The notes under the pieces were generated by a model that made no database searches, was not told the DNA's origin, and was given only the letters and a program-made list of their open reading frames with translations. This document shows positions 55,397 through 64,000 of a DNA stretch of 64,000 nt, in pieces. The stretch's first letter is position 1. Each line of letters starts with the position of its first letter. Location: NCBI GenBank assembly GCA_001314715.1, contig LJSV01000006.1, positions 124,001 through 188,000 on the forward strand. The letters are read 5' to 3'. The DNA is from Rhodobacteraceae bacterium HLUCCA12 (GTDB lineage: Bacteria; Pseudomonadota; Alphaproteobacteria; Rhodobacterales; Rhodobacteraceae). The translations under genes and the position numbers were made by a program.

Positions 55397-56106
55397 CACA
55401 CAGCAGCCTTTTGTGCCTGCACAAGCTGCGCGACACCGGCTTGCGCAAGATCCATCAGCTGATCCATCTGCGGGCGCGAAAACACCGAGCCCTCGGCCGA
55501 CATCTGCACCTCGATCAGCCGATCGCTGCCCAGCATCACGAAATTCCCGTCAACCCCGGCTTCGCTATCCTCATCATAATCAAGGTCCAGAACAGGCTGA
55601 CCGGCGTAGAATCCGCAAGACACCGCTGCGACGTGATCGACGATCGGGTCGCTGGTCACGAGACCTGCCTTGAGCAGCCGGTTGACGGCAAGACGCAACG
55701 CGACCCAGCCGCCGGTGATGGCCGCGCAGCGGGTGCCGCCATCGGCCTGGATCACATCGCAATCCACGGTGATCTGGCGCTCGCCCAGCGCCACGCGATC
55801 AATGCCGGCGCGCAAGGATCGGCCTATAAGACGTTGAATTTCAACTGTTCTTCCTGTCTGCTTGCCAGATGCCGCTTCGCGACGGTTGCGTGTCGTCGTG
55901 GCACGCGGCAGCATGCCGTATTCCGCAGTGACCCAGCCCTGGCCTGTGTTCTTCAGAAACGGAGGCGTGCGGTCTTCAAGCGAGGCGGAGCACAGTACAT
56001 GCGTGCCACCCATCCTGATCAGGCACGAGCCTTCGGCATGCCGCATCACATCGGTCTCAATTGAAACCGGGCGCAGTTCGTCTAGCTTTCGTTGTGACGG
56101 ACGCAT
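55396..56106 (-). CDS. rph: ribonuclease PH
   Basis: This 236-residue phosphorolytic 3'-5' exoribonuclease trims tRNA precursor 3' ends. It has [72 protein letters not shown] and [19 protein letters not shown], with conserved Arg and Asp residues. The start was set at ATG 56106, where the family begins. It is divergent from hrcA; the overlapping order rph-rdgB-hemW is a common alphaproteobacterial operon. Confidence 0.96.
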   Translation of the reverse strand: MRPSQRKLDELRPVSIETDVMRHAEGSCLIRMGGTHVLCSASLEDRTPPFLKNTGQGWVTAEYGMLPRATTTRNRREAASGKQTGRTVEIQRLIGRSLRAGIDRVALGERQITVDCDVIQADGGTRCAAITGGWVALRLAVNRLLKAGLVTSDPIVDHVAAVSCGFYAGQPVLDLDYDEDSEAGVDGNFVMLGSDRLIEVQMSAEGSVFSRPQMDQLMDLAQAGVAQLVQAQKAAV

Positions 56107-56220
56107 GGCCACCCTCGTTTTGCAAAGCCTCCAGATACATGGCGACCCATTGCATATGCAACCCGCATTGACGATATGCAAAGGACGGACTAACCAAACC
56201 GTGACGGACAGAACAGGGCC

Positions 56221-57288
56221 ATGTCGGAATCGCGCCAGTTGCTGCAGGAAATGAACGAACGGTCGCGCGAGGTCTTTCGCCGGGTGGTCGAATCGTATCT
56301 TGCGACCGGGGCCCCCGTCGGATCGCGCACGCTGACTCGCGATTTCAGTGAAAAGGTTTCGGCGGCAACCATCCGAAACGTCATGCAAGATCTGGAATAT
56401 CTTGGTCTGCTGGACAGTCCGCATGTTTCGGCCGGGCGCATACCGACCCAACAGGGCCTGCGCATATTTGTTGATAGCCTGCTTGAGGTCGATCCCGTTA
56501 CCGCGGCCGATCGTGAGATGCTGGATGCGACCCGCGGCACAAACGAACGCGATCTTACCACACTGCTGGACCGGGTGGGCCATGCGCTGTCGTCCATCAC
56601 GCATGGCGCCAGCCTGGTTCTGGCCCCCAAACATGAGGCGGCGATCAAGCATATTGAGTTCGTTTCCCTGGCGGCAGATCGGGCGCTGGTGGTGCTGGTG
56701 TTTGCCGATGGTCATGTCGAGAATCGCGTGTTCATTCCACAACCCGGCCTGACCCCGTCAGCCATGCGCGAGGCCGCGAACTTTCTGAACGCGATGGCAG
56801 CCGGCCTGACGCTGGGCGAATTGCGCCAACGCATGACCAACGAGATCCGCAACCGCCGGCAAGAGATCGACACACTGGCCTCGGACCTGGTCGAACGCGG
56901 GCTTGCGCTGTGGGAAAACGAAGGCGACACGCATGAACGTTTGATCGTGCGCGGACGGGCAAATCTGCTGGATCAGACCGAGGGCGACAGCCTGACCCGC
57001 ATACGCGAGTTGTTCGAGGATCTGGAACGCAAGCGCGACATCGCCGAGTTTCTTGAGCTGACCGAGCGTGGCGAGGGCGTGCGCATTTTTATCGGTTCCG
57101 AGAACAAGCTTTTCTCGCTGACGGGTTCCACTCTGGTGGTTTCTCCTTATATGAACGCTGACCGCAAGATTGTCGGCGCGGTCGGCGTGATTGGCCCCAC
57201 ACGGCTGAATTTCGGCCGAATCGTGCCGATCGTCGATTACACGGCCCAGCTCGTCGGGCGCATGCTTGGCGAACTGGGATCTGAGTGA
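56221..57288 (+). CDS. hrcA: heat-inducible transcriptional repressor HrcA
   Basis: This 355-residue repressor has an N-terminal winged helix ([31 protein letters not shown]-like, here [16 protein letters not shown] then APVGSRTL) and a central region with [14 protein letters not shown]. The C-terminal dimerisation domain includes [17 protein letters not shown]. It represses groESL-type operons at CIRCE sites. I see no CIRCE in its own promoter (56107-56220), so its regulation differs from self-repression through CIRCE here. grpE follows 12 nt later. Confidence 0.95.
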   Translation: MSESRQLLQEMNERSREVFRRVVESYLATGAPVGSRTLTRDFSEKVSAATIRNVMQDLEYLGLLDSPHVSAGRIPTQQGLRIFVDSLLEVDPVTAADREMLDATRGTNERDLTTLLDRVGHALSSITHGASLVLAPKHEAAIKHIEFVSLAADRALVVLVFADGHVENRVFIPQPGLTPSAMREAANFLNAMAAGLTLGELRQRMTNEIRNRRQEIDTLASDLVERGLALWENEGDTHERLIVRGRANLLDQTEGDSLTRIRELFEDLERKRDIAEFLELTERGEGVRIFIGSENKLFSLTGSTLVVSPYMNADRKIVGAVGVIGPTRLNFGRIVPIVDYTAQLVGRMLGELGSE

Positions 57289-57300
57289 ACCGAGGAAGAC

Positions 57301-57876
57301 ATGGCACAGCCGCAAGACATTCAGAACACGGATCCATCCGACCCGCAGACCGAAGCGCCCGAGACGCCCGAAAGCCCTGAGTCGGCCGATCCGGTACAGG
57401 CGCTTGAGCAAGCGCAAGCCGCGTTCGAGGCTGAACGCGCCGAGATGCGCGACCGGCTCATGCGGGCACTGGCCGATCTGGAAAACACCCGCAAACGGGC
57501 CGAGAAAGACCGGCGCGAAGCCGCGATGTACGGCGGCGCCAAGCTCGCGCGCGACCTGTTGCCCGTGTATGACAATCTCAATCGCGCCCTGTCGGTGATC
57601 AACGACGATGTGCGCGGGCAGGCACAGGGTCTGGTCGAAGGGGTTGAACTGACCCTGCGCGAATTGCTGAACGTCATGGGCCGCCACGGGATCGAGCGCG
57701 TTTCACCCCAAGTGGGCGATCCATTCGACCCGCATCTGCACGAAGCCATGTTCGAGGCCCCGGTGCCCGATACCAGCGCGGGCCAGATCATTCAGGTCAT
57801 GGCGGATGGTTTTCGCCTGCATGAACAACTGCTGCGTCCCGCGCAAGTCGGCGTATCGTCAACGCCCGCCGGGTGA
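57301..57876 (+). CDS. grpE: nucleotide exchange factor GrpE
   Basis: This 191-residue DnaK nucleotide exchange factor has an acidic, low-complexity N-terminus (about 1-40), a long coiled coil (ALEQAQAAFEAERAEMRDRLMRALADLENTRKRAEKD), and the C-terminal beta domain (HGIERVSPQVGDPFDPHLHEAMF). It is co-transcribed with hrcA. Its last 18 nt overlap the 3' end of mutS on the other strand. Confidence 0.95.
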   Translation: MAQPQDIQNTDPSDPQTEAPETPESPESADPVQALEQAQAAFEAERAEMRDRLMRALADLENTRKRAEKDRREAAMYGGAKLARDLLPVYDNLNRALSVINDDVRGQAQGLVEGVELTLRELLNVMGRHGIERVSPQVGDPFDPHLHEAMFEAPVPDTSAGQIIQVMADGFRLHEQLLRPAQVGVSSTPAG

Positions 57877-60531
57877 CTCGCGTTCGCCTTCGGCCATGAG
57901 CGCGTGCAGATCATAAAGCAGCGCCAGTGCGTCACGGGGGCTGAGAGCGTCGGGATGCACAGATTTCAGGCGCTCTTCGACGGCCGAGGTCCTGACCGGT
58001 GTCGGTTTTTGCGCGGGCGCGGCTGAAAACAGGGGTAGATCGTCGATCAGCGCCTTGGGGCCGCGTTGGCTTTCGGCGCCGCGTTCCAGCATCGCCAGAA
58101 CATCGCGCGCGCGCTCGATCACCGGGGCGGGCAGGCCCGCCAGCCGCGCGACCTGCACCCCGTAGGACCGATCGGCCGCGCCGCGCCGCACCTCGTGCAG
58201 AAAGATCACGTCGCCTTCCCATTCGCGCACGGCGACGGTCGCGTTGCGCACGCCGTCCAGCCGGTCGGCCAGCGCCGTCATCTCATGGTAATGAGTGGCA
58301 AACAGTGCGCGGCAGCGATTTGCCGCATGCAGATGTTCCAGCACCGCCCAGGCGATGGACAGCCCGTCATAGGTGGCCGTGCCGCGCCCGATTTCATCCA
58401 GGATGACAAAGGCGCGATCATCGGCCTGGTTCAGGATCGCCGCGGTTTCAACCATTTCGACCATGAAGGTCGAGCGCCCCCGCGCCAGGTCGTCCGACGC
58501 CCCGACGCGGCTGAACAACTGGCTGACCATGCCGATATGCGCCGATTGCGCGGGCACGAAGCTGCCGGCCTGCGCCAGCAATGCGATCAGCGCGTTCTGG
58601 CGCAGGAAGGTCGATTTACCGGCCATGTTCGGCCCGGTGACAAGCCAGATCGCCGCACCGTCGCCCTGCGGGCTGAGGTCGGTGTCATTCGCGACAAAGG
58701 ATTGTCCGTTCTGTGCCAGGGCTTGCTCAACGACCGGGTGCCGCCCGGCCGTGACGGCAAAGCTGCGGCTGTCATCAACCTGCGGGCGCGACCAGTCGCG
58801 CAACCGTGCAAGCTCGGCCAGGCCCGCGCCGGTGTCGATTTCGGCCAGCGCGCGGGCAGCGCCGTGCACGGGCCCGGCCGCATCCAGAACGGCGGCGCGC
58901 AGGGTTTCGAACAGGCGCTTTTCGATCTCAAGGGCGCGGCCGCCAGCATTGAGAATGCGGGTTTCCATTTCGGACAGCTCGACGGTCGTGAAACGGACCT
59001 GGTTTGCCGTGGTCTGTCGGTGGATGAACCGTTCCGACAGCGGCGGCGAACGCATCTTGTCGGCATGGGTCGCGGTGGTTTCGATGAAATAGCCAAGAAC
59101 GTTATTGTGCTTGATTTTCAATGCATTGATACCGGTCTCGGCAATATAGTCGGCTTGCATGGCGGCGATCACGCCGCGCCCCTCGTCGCGCAGGCGCCGC
59201 GCCTCGTCAAGGTCGTCATCGACCCCTGCCGCGATGAACCCGCCGTCGCGCGCCAGCAGTGGCGGGTCGGCCACCAGCGCGGTTTCAAGGCGTTCTGTCA
59301 GTGCCTCATGCCCGACCAGCGCCATCGCGGCCTCGGTCAACAGCGGGGGCACATCGGCCTCGGCCAGGATCGCCGCGATCCGTCCCGCGCCCGCCAGCCC
59401 ATTGCGCAGCATTGCCAGGTCGCGCGGGCCGCCCCGGTCCAGCGACAGCCGCGACAGCGCGCGGTCCATGTCGGGCACCTGTTTCAGCGCAGCGCGCAGG
59501 TCGGCGCGCAGAGTGTCATTCTCGGCCAGGGCGGAAACCGCGGCCAGTCGGTCCTGTATCGCGGCCAGATCGCACGACGGGCTGGAGATCCGGCGCTCCA
59601 GCAGACGGGCGCCGGCGGCGGTCACGCTCATGTCGATGGCGGCCAGCAGCGTGCTTTCGCGCCCGCCGCCCATGGCTTGCGTCAGTTCCAGGCTGCGGCG
59701 GGTCGCGGCGTCGATCTGCATCACGGCGCCCGCGTTCTCGCGCACCGGCGGGCGCAGCAGCGGCATTTGCCCGCGCTGGGTCAGGTCCAGGTATTCGACC
59801 AGTGCACCCAGCGCCGACAGGTCCGCCCGGCCAAACTGGCCGAACCCCTCAAGCGATGAGACACCGAACAGGGCGCAGAGCCGCTTTTCGGCGCCCGTAC
59901 TGTCGAAACTGGCCCGCGCAAGGCCCGAGACGGCAAGCCCGAATTCACCTGCAAGATCGTCGAAATCAGGCTCTGATCCCGCCAAAACGACCAATTCGCG
60001 CGGCGCCAGCCGCGCCAGCTCGGGCGTCAGCCGGACGCGCGGGCAGGGCATCACGCGCAACTCGCCGGTCGAAATGTCAGCCCAGGCCAGCGCCCCCTCG
60101 TCGCGCACCATAGCGAACGCGGCCAGAAAGTTGTGCCGCCGTGCCTCAAGCAAGGATTCCTCGGTCAGGGTGCCGGGGGTGACCAGCCGCACCACATCGC
60201 GCTTGACCACCGATTTCGAGCCGCGCTTCCTGGCCTCGGCCGGATCTTCCAGCTGTTCGGCGATTGCCACGCGAAACCCCTTGCGGATCAGGGTCAGCAG
60301 ATAGCCCTCGGCCGAATGCACCGGCACGCCGCACATGGGAATATCCGCGCCCTGGTGCTGCCCGCGTTTGGTCAGCGCGATGTCCAGCGCCGCCGCCGCC
60401 GCGACGGCATCGTCAAAGAACATCTCATAGAAGTCGCCCATCCGGTAGAACAGCAGCGCATCGGGGTTTTGCGCCTTGATCTCCAGAAATTGCGCCATCA
60501 TCGGCGTGACATTGGCGTCCTGCGCGCTCAT
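57859..60531 (-). CDS. mutS: DNA mismatch repair protein MutS
   Basis: The 890-residue ATPase recognises mismatches. The N-terminal mismatch-binding FYRMGDFYEMFFDDA includes the Phe-x-Glu region. Later blocks are Walker A TGPNMAGKSTFLRQNALIALLAQ, FSRVGASDDLARGRSTFMVEM, ILDEIGRGTATYDGLSIAWAV (Walker B) and the ATHYHEM motif; the C-terminal tail is short as usual. The start MSAQDANVTPMMAQF matches the family. Divergent from maeB. Confidence 0.96.
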   Translation of the reverse strand: MSAQDANVTPMMAQFLEIKAQNPDALLFYRMGDFYEMFFDDAVAAAAALDIALTKRGQHQGADIPMCGVPVHSAEGYLLTLIRKGFRVAIAEQLEDPAEARKRGSKSVVKRDVVRLVTPGTLTEESLLEARRHNFLAAFAMVRDEGALAWADISTGELRVMPCPRVRLTPELARLAPRELVVLAGSEPDFDDLAGEFGLAVSGLARASFDSTGAEKRLCALFGVSSLEGFGQFGRADLSALGALVEYLDLTQRGQMPLLRPPVRENAGAVMQIDAATRRSLELTQAMGGGRESTLLAAIDMSVTAAGARLLERRISSPSCDLAAIQDRLAAVSALAENDTLRADLRAALKQVPDMDRALSRLSLDRGGPRDLAMLRNGLAGAGRIAAILAEADVPPLLTEAAMALVGHEALTERLETALVADPPLLARDGGFIAAGVDDDLDEARRLRDEGRGVIAAMQADYIAETGINALKIKHNNVLGYFIETTATHADKMRSPPLSERFIHRQTTANQVRFTTVELSEMETRILNAGGRALEIEKRLFETLRAAVLDAAGPVHGAARALAEIDTGAGLAELARLRDWSRPQVDDSRSFAVTAGRHPVVEQALAQNGQSFVANDTDLSPQGDGAAIWLVTGPNMAGKSTFLRQNALIALLAQAGSFVPAQSAHIGMVSQLFSRVGASDDLARGRSTFMVEMVETAAILNQADDRAFVILDEIGRGTATYDGLSIAWAVLEHLHAANRCRALFATHYHEMTALADRLDGVRNATVAVREWEGDVIFLHEVRRGAADRSYGVQVARLAGLPAPVIERARDVLAMLERGAESQRGPKALIDDLPLFSAAPAQKPTPVRTSAVEERLKSVHPDALSPRDALALLYDLHALMAEGERESPGGR

Positions 60532-60657
60532 GCCTGTCTCCCTGCCCCTGCGGCCGCGACCCTACAAAACCGCATGCGCGGCGAAAAGCCGTATTTCGGC
60601 GCGGTTGTTCCGGCCGGGCGGTGGCGCTAAGGAGTAGGAAGCGGTGAGGAGCGCCAG

Positions 60658-62916
60658 ATGACCAAGAAGAACAAGTTTACCCCCGAAGAGGCGCTCGCCT
60701 ATCATTTCGAACCCGTCCCCGGAAAGCTGGAGCTTGTCGCCTCAAAGCCGATGGCGACGCAGCGCGACTTGTCGCTGGCCTATTCGCCGGGCGTCGCCAT
60801 CCCGGTCGAGGAAATCGCGCGCGATCCGGGGTTGGCCTATGACTACACGACCAAGGGCAACATGGTTGCCGTGATCTCGAACGGCACCGCGATCCTTGGC
60901 ATGGGCAATCTGGGCGCGCTGGCCTCGAAGCCGGTGATGGAGGGCAAGGCCGTCCTGTTCAAGCGGTTTGCCGACGTGAACGCCATCGACATCGAGCTGG
61001 ATACCGAGGACGCCGACGAGATCATCCGCGCGGTCAGCCTGATGGGGCCCAGCTTTGGCGGGATCAACCTTGAAGACATCAAGGCGCCCGAGTGTTTCAT
61101 CATCGAACAGCGGCTGAAGGAAATCATGGATATCCCCGTGTTCCATGACGACCAGCACGGCACGGCGGTCATCTGTGCGGCCGGACTTATCAACGCGCTG
61201 GAACTGAGCGGCAAGGCGCTGGCCGATTGCCGGATCGTTCTGAACGGCGCGGGCGCGGCCGGCATCGCCTGTATCGAGTTGCTCAAGTCGATGGGCGCGC
61301 GGCATGAGAATTGCATCGTCTGCGACACCAAGGGCGTGATCTGGCAGGGCCGCACCGAAGGGATGAACCAGTGGAAGTCGGCGCATGCGATCAAGACCGA
61401 CCTGCGCAGCCTGCAAGAGGCGATGGTGGGCGCCGACGTGTTCCTGGGCGTATCGGTCAAGGGCGCGGTCACGCCCGAGATGATCGCCAGCATGGCCGAC
61501 GATCCCGTCATCTTTGCCATGGCCAACCCCGACCCTGAGATCACGCCGGAAGAGGCCCACGCCGTGCGCGCCGATGCGATCATCGCCACCGGGCGGTCTG
61601 ATTATCCCAATCAGGTCAACAATGTTCTGGGATTTCCGTATCTGTTTCGTGGGGCGCTGGATATTCATGCCCGTGCCATCAACGATGAGATGAAGATCGC
61701 CTGCGCCCGCGCCCTGGCCGAGCTTGCGCGCGAAGATGTGCCGGACGAGGTGGCCATGGCCTATGGCCGCAAGCTCTCTTTCGGGCGTGACTATATCATT
61801 CCCGCGCCTTTCGATCCGCGCCTGATCTATCGCATCCCGCCCGCCGTCGCCCGTGCCGGCATGGAAACCGGCGTCGCGCGGCGGCCGATCATCGACATGG
61901 AGTCCTATTCGCTGAACCTGAAATCGCGCATGGATCCGACCGCCAGCATCCAGCAAAGTCTGTTCGCGCGTGCCCGGCAGGCGCAGTCGCGCATGATCTT
62001 TGCCGAGGGCGATGACGAACGGGTGCTGCGCGCCGCCGTGTCCTATCAGCGCGCGGGGCTGGGAAAGGCGCTGGTCGTCGGCGTCGAGGATGACGTGCGC
62101 CGGCGGCTTGAGGTGACGGGTCTGGGCGACGCGGTGCGCGAGCTGCAAGTCGTGAACGCTGCCAATACACGCCATCTCGATGCCTATAAGTCGTTTCTTT
62201 ACCAGCGGTTGCAAAGAAAGGGGTTTGATCTGCGCGACGTGCACCGCATGGCCACGCGCGATCGCCACATCTTTGCTGCGCTGATGTTGGCGCATGGCCA
62301 TGGCGACGGGTTGATCACCGGCGCGACCCGGAAATCGGCGCTGGTGATGGACATGATCAACCACGTCTTTGCAGCCCGCGCGCAGGACGGGGCGGTGGGC
62401 GTGTCAGTCTTGCTGCACAAGGGGCGCATTGTGCTGATTGCCGATACGCTGGTGCACGAATGGCCCGATGAGAACGATCTGGCCGACATCGCCACCAAGG
62501 CCGCCGGCGTGGCGCGCAGCATCGGGTTGGAGCCCCGCGTGGCCTTTGTCAGCTTTTCGACCTTCGGGTATCCGGTGTCCGAGCGCGCCGAAAAGATGCA
62601 CTGCGCCCCCGAAGTGCTGGATGCCCGCCAGGTCGATTTCGAATACGAGGGCGAGATGACTGTCGATGTCGCCCTGAACCCGGCCGCAGCGGCGCACTAT
62701 CCGTTTTCGCGCCTGTCGGGGCCAGCCAATATCCTGGTGGTGCCGGCACGGCATTCCGCGTCGATCTCGGTCAAGTTGATGCAGGAAATGGCTGGGGCCA
62801 CCGTGATCGGCCCGATCCTGACCGGGGTGTCCAAGCCGATCCAGATCTGCTCGACGGGGGCGACGGTGAATGACATTCTCAACATGGCGGTCATGGCCGC
62901 CGGCCGGATCGGCTGA
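60658..62916 (+). CDS. maeB: NADP-dependent malic enzyme with phosphotransacetylase-like C-terminal domain
   Basis: In this 752-residue protein, residues to about 430 form the malic enzyme: LAYSPGVAIPVEEIA, GLAYDYTTKGNMVAVISNGTAILG, HDDQHGTAVI, NGAGAAGIACIELL, and FAMANPDPEI. The C-terminal domain (about 440-752) resembles phosphotransacetylase: IFAEGDDERVLRAAVSYQRAG, HGHGDGLITGATRKSALVMDMIN and ICSTGATVNDILNMAVMAAG. It converts malate to pyruvate and CO2; the PTA-like half is usually regulatory. The full-length MaeB architecture is present. Divergent from mutS. Confidence 0.95.
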   Translation: MTKKNKFTPEEALAYHFEPVPGKLELVASKPMATQRDLSLAYSPGVAIPVEEIARDPGLAYDYTTKGNMVAVISNGTAILGMGNLGALASKPVMEGKAVLFKRFADVNAIDIELDTEDADEIIRAVSLMGPSFGGINLEDIKAPECFIIEQRLKEIMDIPVFHDDQHGTAVICAAGLINALELSGKALADCRIVLNGAGAAGIACIELLKSMGARHENCIVCDTKGVIWQGRTEGMNQWKSAHAIKTDLRSLQEAMVGADVFLGVSVKGAVTPEMIASMADDPVIFAMANPDPEITPEEAHAVRADAIIATGRSDYPNQVNNVLGFPYLFRGALDIHARAINDEMKIACARALAELAREDVPDEVAMAYGRKLSFGRDYIIPAPFDPRLIYRIPPAVARAGMETGVARRPIIDMESYSLNLKSRMDPTASIQQSLFARARQAQSRMIFAEGDDERVLRAAVSYQRAGLGKALVVGVEDDVRRRLEVTGLGDAVRELQVVNAANTRHLDAYKSFLYQRLQRKGFDLRDVHRMATRDRHIFAALMLAHGHGDGLITGATRKSALVMDMINHVFAARAQDGAVGVSVLLHKGRIVLIADTLVHEWPDENDLADIATKAAGVARSIGLEPRVAFVSFSTFGYPVSERAEKMHCAPEVLDARQVDFEYEGEMTVDVALNPAAAAHYPFSRLSGPANILVVPARHSASISVKLMQEMAGATVIGPILTGVSKPIQICSTGATVNDILNMAVMAAGRIG

Positions 62917-62958
62917 CTGGCGCCGGGCCGGTCACGTGCAACAGAAAGGCAAGGCGGG

Positions 62959-63714
62959 ATGAACCCCGAAAAACCGCGAACCACGCATTTCGGCTTTCAG
63001 ACGGTCGACGAGGGCCAGAAGGCCGGCATGGTGCATGGCGTCTTTACGCGCGTCGCGTCGAGATACGACGTGATGAACGACCTGATGTCGATGGGCATTC
63101 ACCGGGTCTGGAAAGACGCGATGATGGATTGGCTGGCGCCCCGCCCCGGCCAGGCGCTGCTGGATGTGGCGGGCGGGACCGGCGACATTGCCTTTCGTTT
63201 TCTCAGGCGCGCTGGTGGGGGTGCCCACGCCACCGTTCTCGACATGACCGAATCGATGTTGATCGAGGGACGCAAACGCGCCGAAGCCGAGGACATGGCC
63301 GAATCGCTGGACTGGGTGGTCGGGGACGCAATGGCGCTGCCCTTTGCCGACGCCAGTTTCGATGTCTATACGATCAGCTTCGGCATACGCAACGTGACCC
63401 GGATCGCCGATGCGCTGCGCGAGGCTTATTGCGTGCTGCGCCCAGGCGGCCGGATCATGGTGCTGGAGTTCAGCCAGCTTCCCAGCCCCGCGCTGCAAAG
63501 GGCCTATGATCTCTATTCGTTCAACGTGATCCCGGCGATGGGGCAGGTCGTGGCGCAGGATCGAGAAAGCTATCAATATCTTGTCGAATCGATCCGCAAA
63601 TTTCCCGATCAGGACAGCTTTGCCGCGATGATCCGGGATGCCGGGTTCGACCAGGTGAAATTCCGCAACCTGTCGATGGGGATCGCGGCATTGCATTCCG
63701 GCTGGAAGATCTGA
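62959..63714 (+). CDS. ubiE: demethylmenaquinone/ubiquinone C-methyltransferase
   Basis: This 251-residue AdoMet methyltransferase has [45 protein letters not shown], the UbiE signature region, then [16 protein letters not shown] (AdoMet motif) and [23 protein letters not shown]. It catalyses C-methylation in ubiquinone synthesis. ubiB follows 3 nt downstream, the usual ubiE-ubiB arrangement. Confidence 0.97.
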   Translation: MNPEKPRTTHFGFQTVDEGQKAGMVHGVFTRVASRYDVMNDLMSMGIHRVWKDAMMDWLAPRPGQALLDVAGGTGDIAFRFLRRAGGGAHATVLDMTESMLIEGRKRAEAEDMAESLDWVVGDAMALPFADASFDVYTISFGIRNVTRIADALREAYCVLRPGGRIMVLEFSQLPSPALQRAYDLYSFNVIPAMGQVVAQDRESYQYLVESIRKFPDQDSFAAMIRDAGFDQVKFRNLSMGIAALHSGWKI

Positions 63715-63717
63715 CGC

Positions 63718-64000
63718 ATGCGCGGACCACATAACCTCTGGCGGCTGATCCGGACCGGCGCCACGTTCGAACGCACGGGCGCCATGGGCGAAGTGCTGGA
63801 GGCGATGAGGGCGCCGCCGCGGATGCGGCTGGCCGCGCGCGTTCTGGGCTGGCCCTTCAAGTTGCTGGGTCTGCGCGGCGATCCGGCGTTGCCGCCATTG
63901 GTGCGCGCGCTGACGGCGCTGGGCCCGGCCTATATCAAGTTCGGTCAGTCGCTGGCGACGCGCCCGGACATCGTCGGTGTCGAGCTGGCGGACCAGTTAC
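63718..64000 (+). CDS. ubiB: ubiquinone biosynthesis kinase-like UbiB, partial
   Basis: Starts at ATG 63718 (MRGPHNLWRLIRTGATFERTGAM) and is cut by the window end after 94 codons. The visible part contains LGPAYIKFGQSLATRPDIVG, the KxGQ motif of the UbiB/ABC1 atypical kinase family (here KFGQ), required for ubiquinone synthesis. It is coupled to ubiE. The kinase core lies outside the window. Confidence 0.95.
   Translation, partial: MRGPHNLWRLIRTGATFERTGAMGEVLEAMRAPPRMRLAARVLGWPFKLLGLRGDPALPPLVRALTALGPAYIKFGQSLATRPDIVGVELADQL

Noticed and set aside
56107-56220. CIRCE operator before hrcA
   Set aside because: No TTAGCACTC...GAGTGCTAA sequence is present; only a short TTGCATATGCAA palindrome (56150-56161) was seen and its role is unclear.
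58066-59859. Open frame of about 600 codons on the plus strand opposite mutS
   Set aside because: mutS has complete motifs on the minus strand; this frame has no recognisable protein.
62930-62945. CACGTG core before ubiE as a parS site
   Set aside because: Only one half resembles the motif; about five mismatches to the 16-mer.

Overview
The window is chromosomal DNA of a high-GC alphaproteobacterium. It is most likely a member of the Rhodobacterales (Rhodobacteraceae/Paracoccaceae). The evidence is the HvrA-type H-NS protein, the two PF13704-like glycosyltransferases, a Core-2/I-branching-type transferase, and the conserved block dnaQ-coaE-aroE-maf / hemJ-rho-mnmE-mnmG-rsmG-parA-parB that surrounds the replication origin in this group. 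No rRNA, tRNA, CRISPR array, transposase or prophage was seen.

Layout. (1) 1-6.4 kb: minus-strand envelope-sugar genes (branching glycosyltransferase, two related glycosyltransferases, galU, cysQ), then a divergent capsule-type ABC-2 permease. (2) 6.5-13.4 kb: ordinary chromosomal genes (SH3 protein, DUF188 protein, HvrA/H-NS, YihY/BrkB, map, a MoCF-domain protein, GNAT, an AhpD-like protein, MFS). (3) 13.5-29.4 kb: a surface or exopolysaccharide locus with six glycosyltransferases including a WecG/TagA type, a Wzx-like flippase, a Wzy-like polymerase, a Wzz-like chain-length protein, a BY-kinase-like ATPase with a degenerate P-loop, and an exported pair (SGNH-like and glycosidase-like). gph and idi sit among them. 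(4) 29.5-42.1 kb: a tightly coupled four-gene operon encoding a type I PKS (KS-AT-KR-DH-ACP-TE), a family 2 glycosyltransferase, a hybrid NRPS (formyltransferase, condensation-like remnant, adenylation domain interrupted by a luciferase-like monooxygenase, PCP) and a Sfp/EntD-type phosphopantetheinyl transferase. This is the most exciting system in the window. (5) 42.0-57.9 kb: the origin-proximal core. It has a divergent gene arrangement around an AT-rich 339-nt gap that is a good oriC candidate, five parS-like sites between 41.5 and 54.8 kb, parAB, and then hemW-rdgB-rph and hrcA-grpE. (6) 57.9-64 kb: mutS, maeB, ubiE and the start of ubiB.

How the parts may work together. The Wzx/Wzy/Wzz and glycosyltransferase genes look like a Wzy-dependent polysaccharide pathway. 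galU supplies UDP-glucose, and idi may supply isoprenoid precursor for the lipid carrier. The PKS-GT-NRPS-PPTase operon starts 135 nt after the polymerase gene. It is self-contained for carrier-protein activation and probably makes a small glycosylated polyketide-amino acid product. The residues I align to the adenylation specificity code (D-I-L-Q-M-G-M-I-W-K) closely resemble the known glycine code. The NRPS lacks a full condensation domain and a thioesterase, and the PKS carries the thioesterase, so I infer that the NRPS loads the PKS in trans. Product structure, and any link to the polysaccharide, are inference only.
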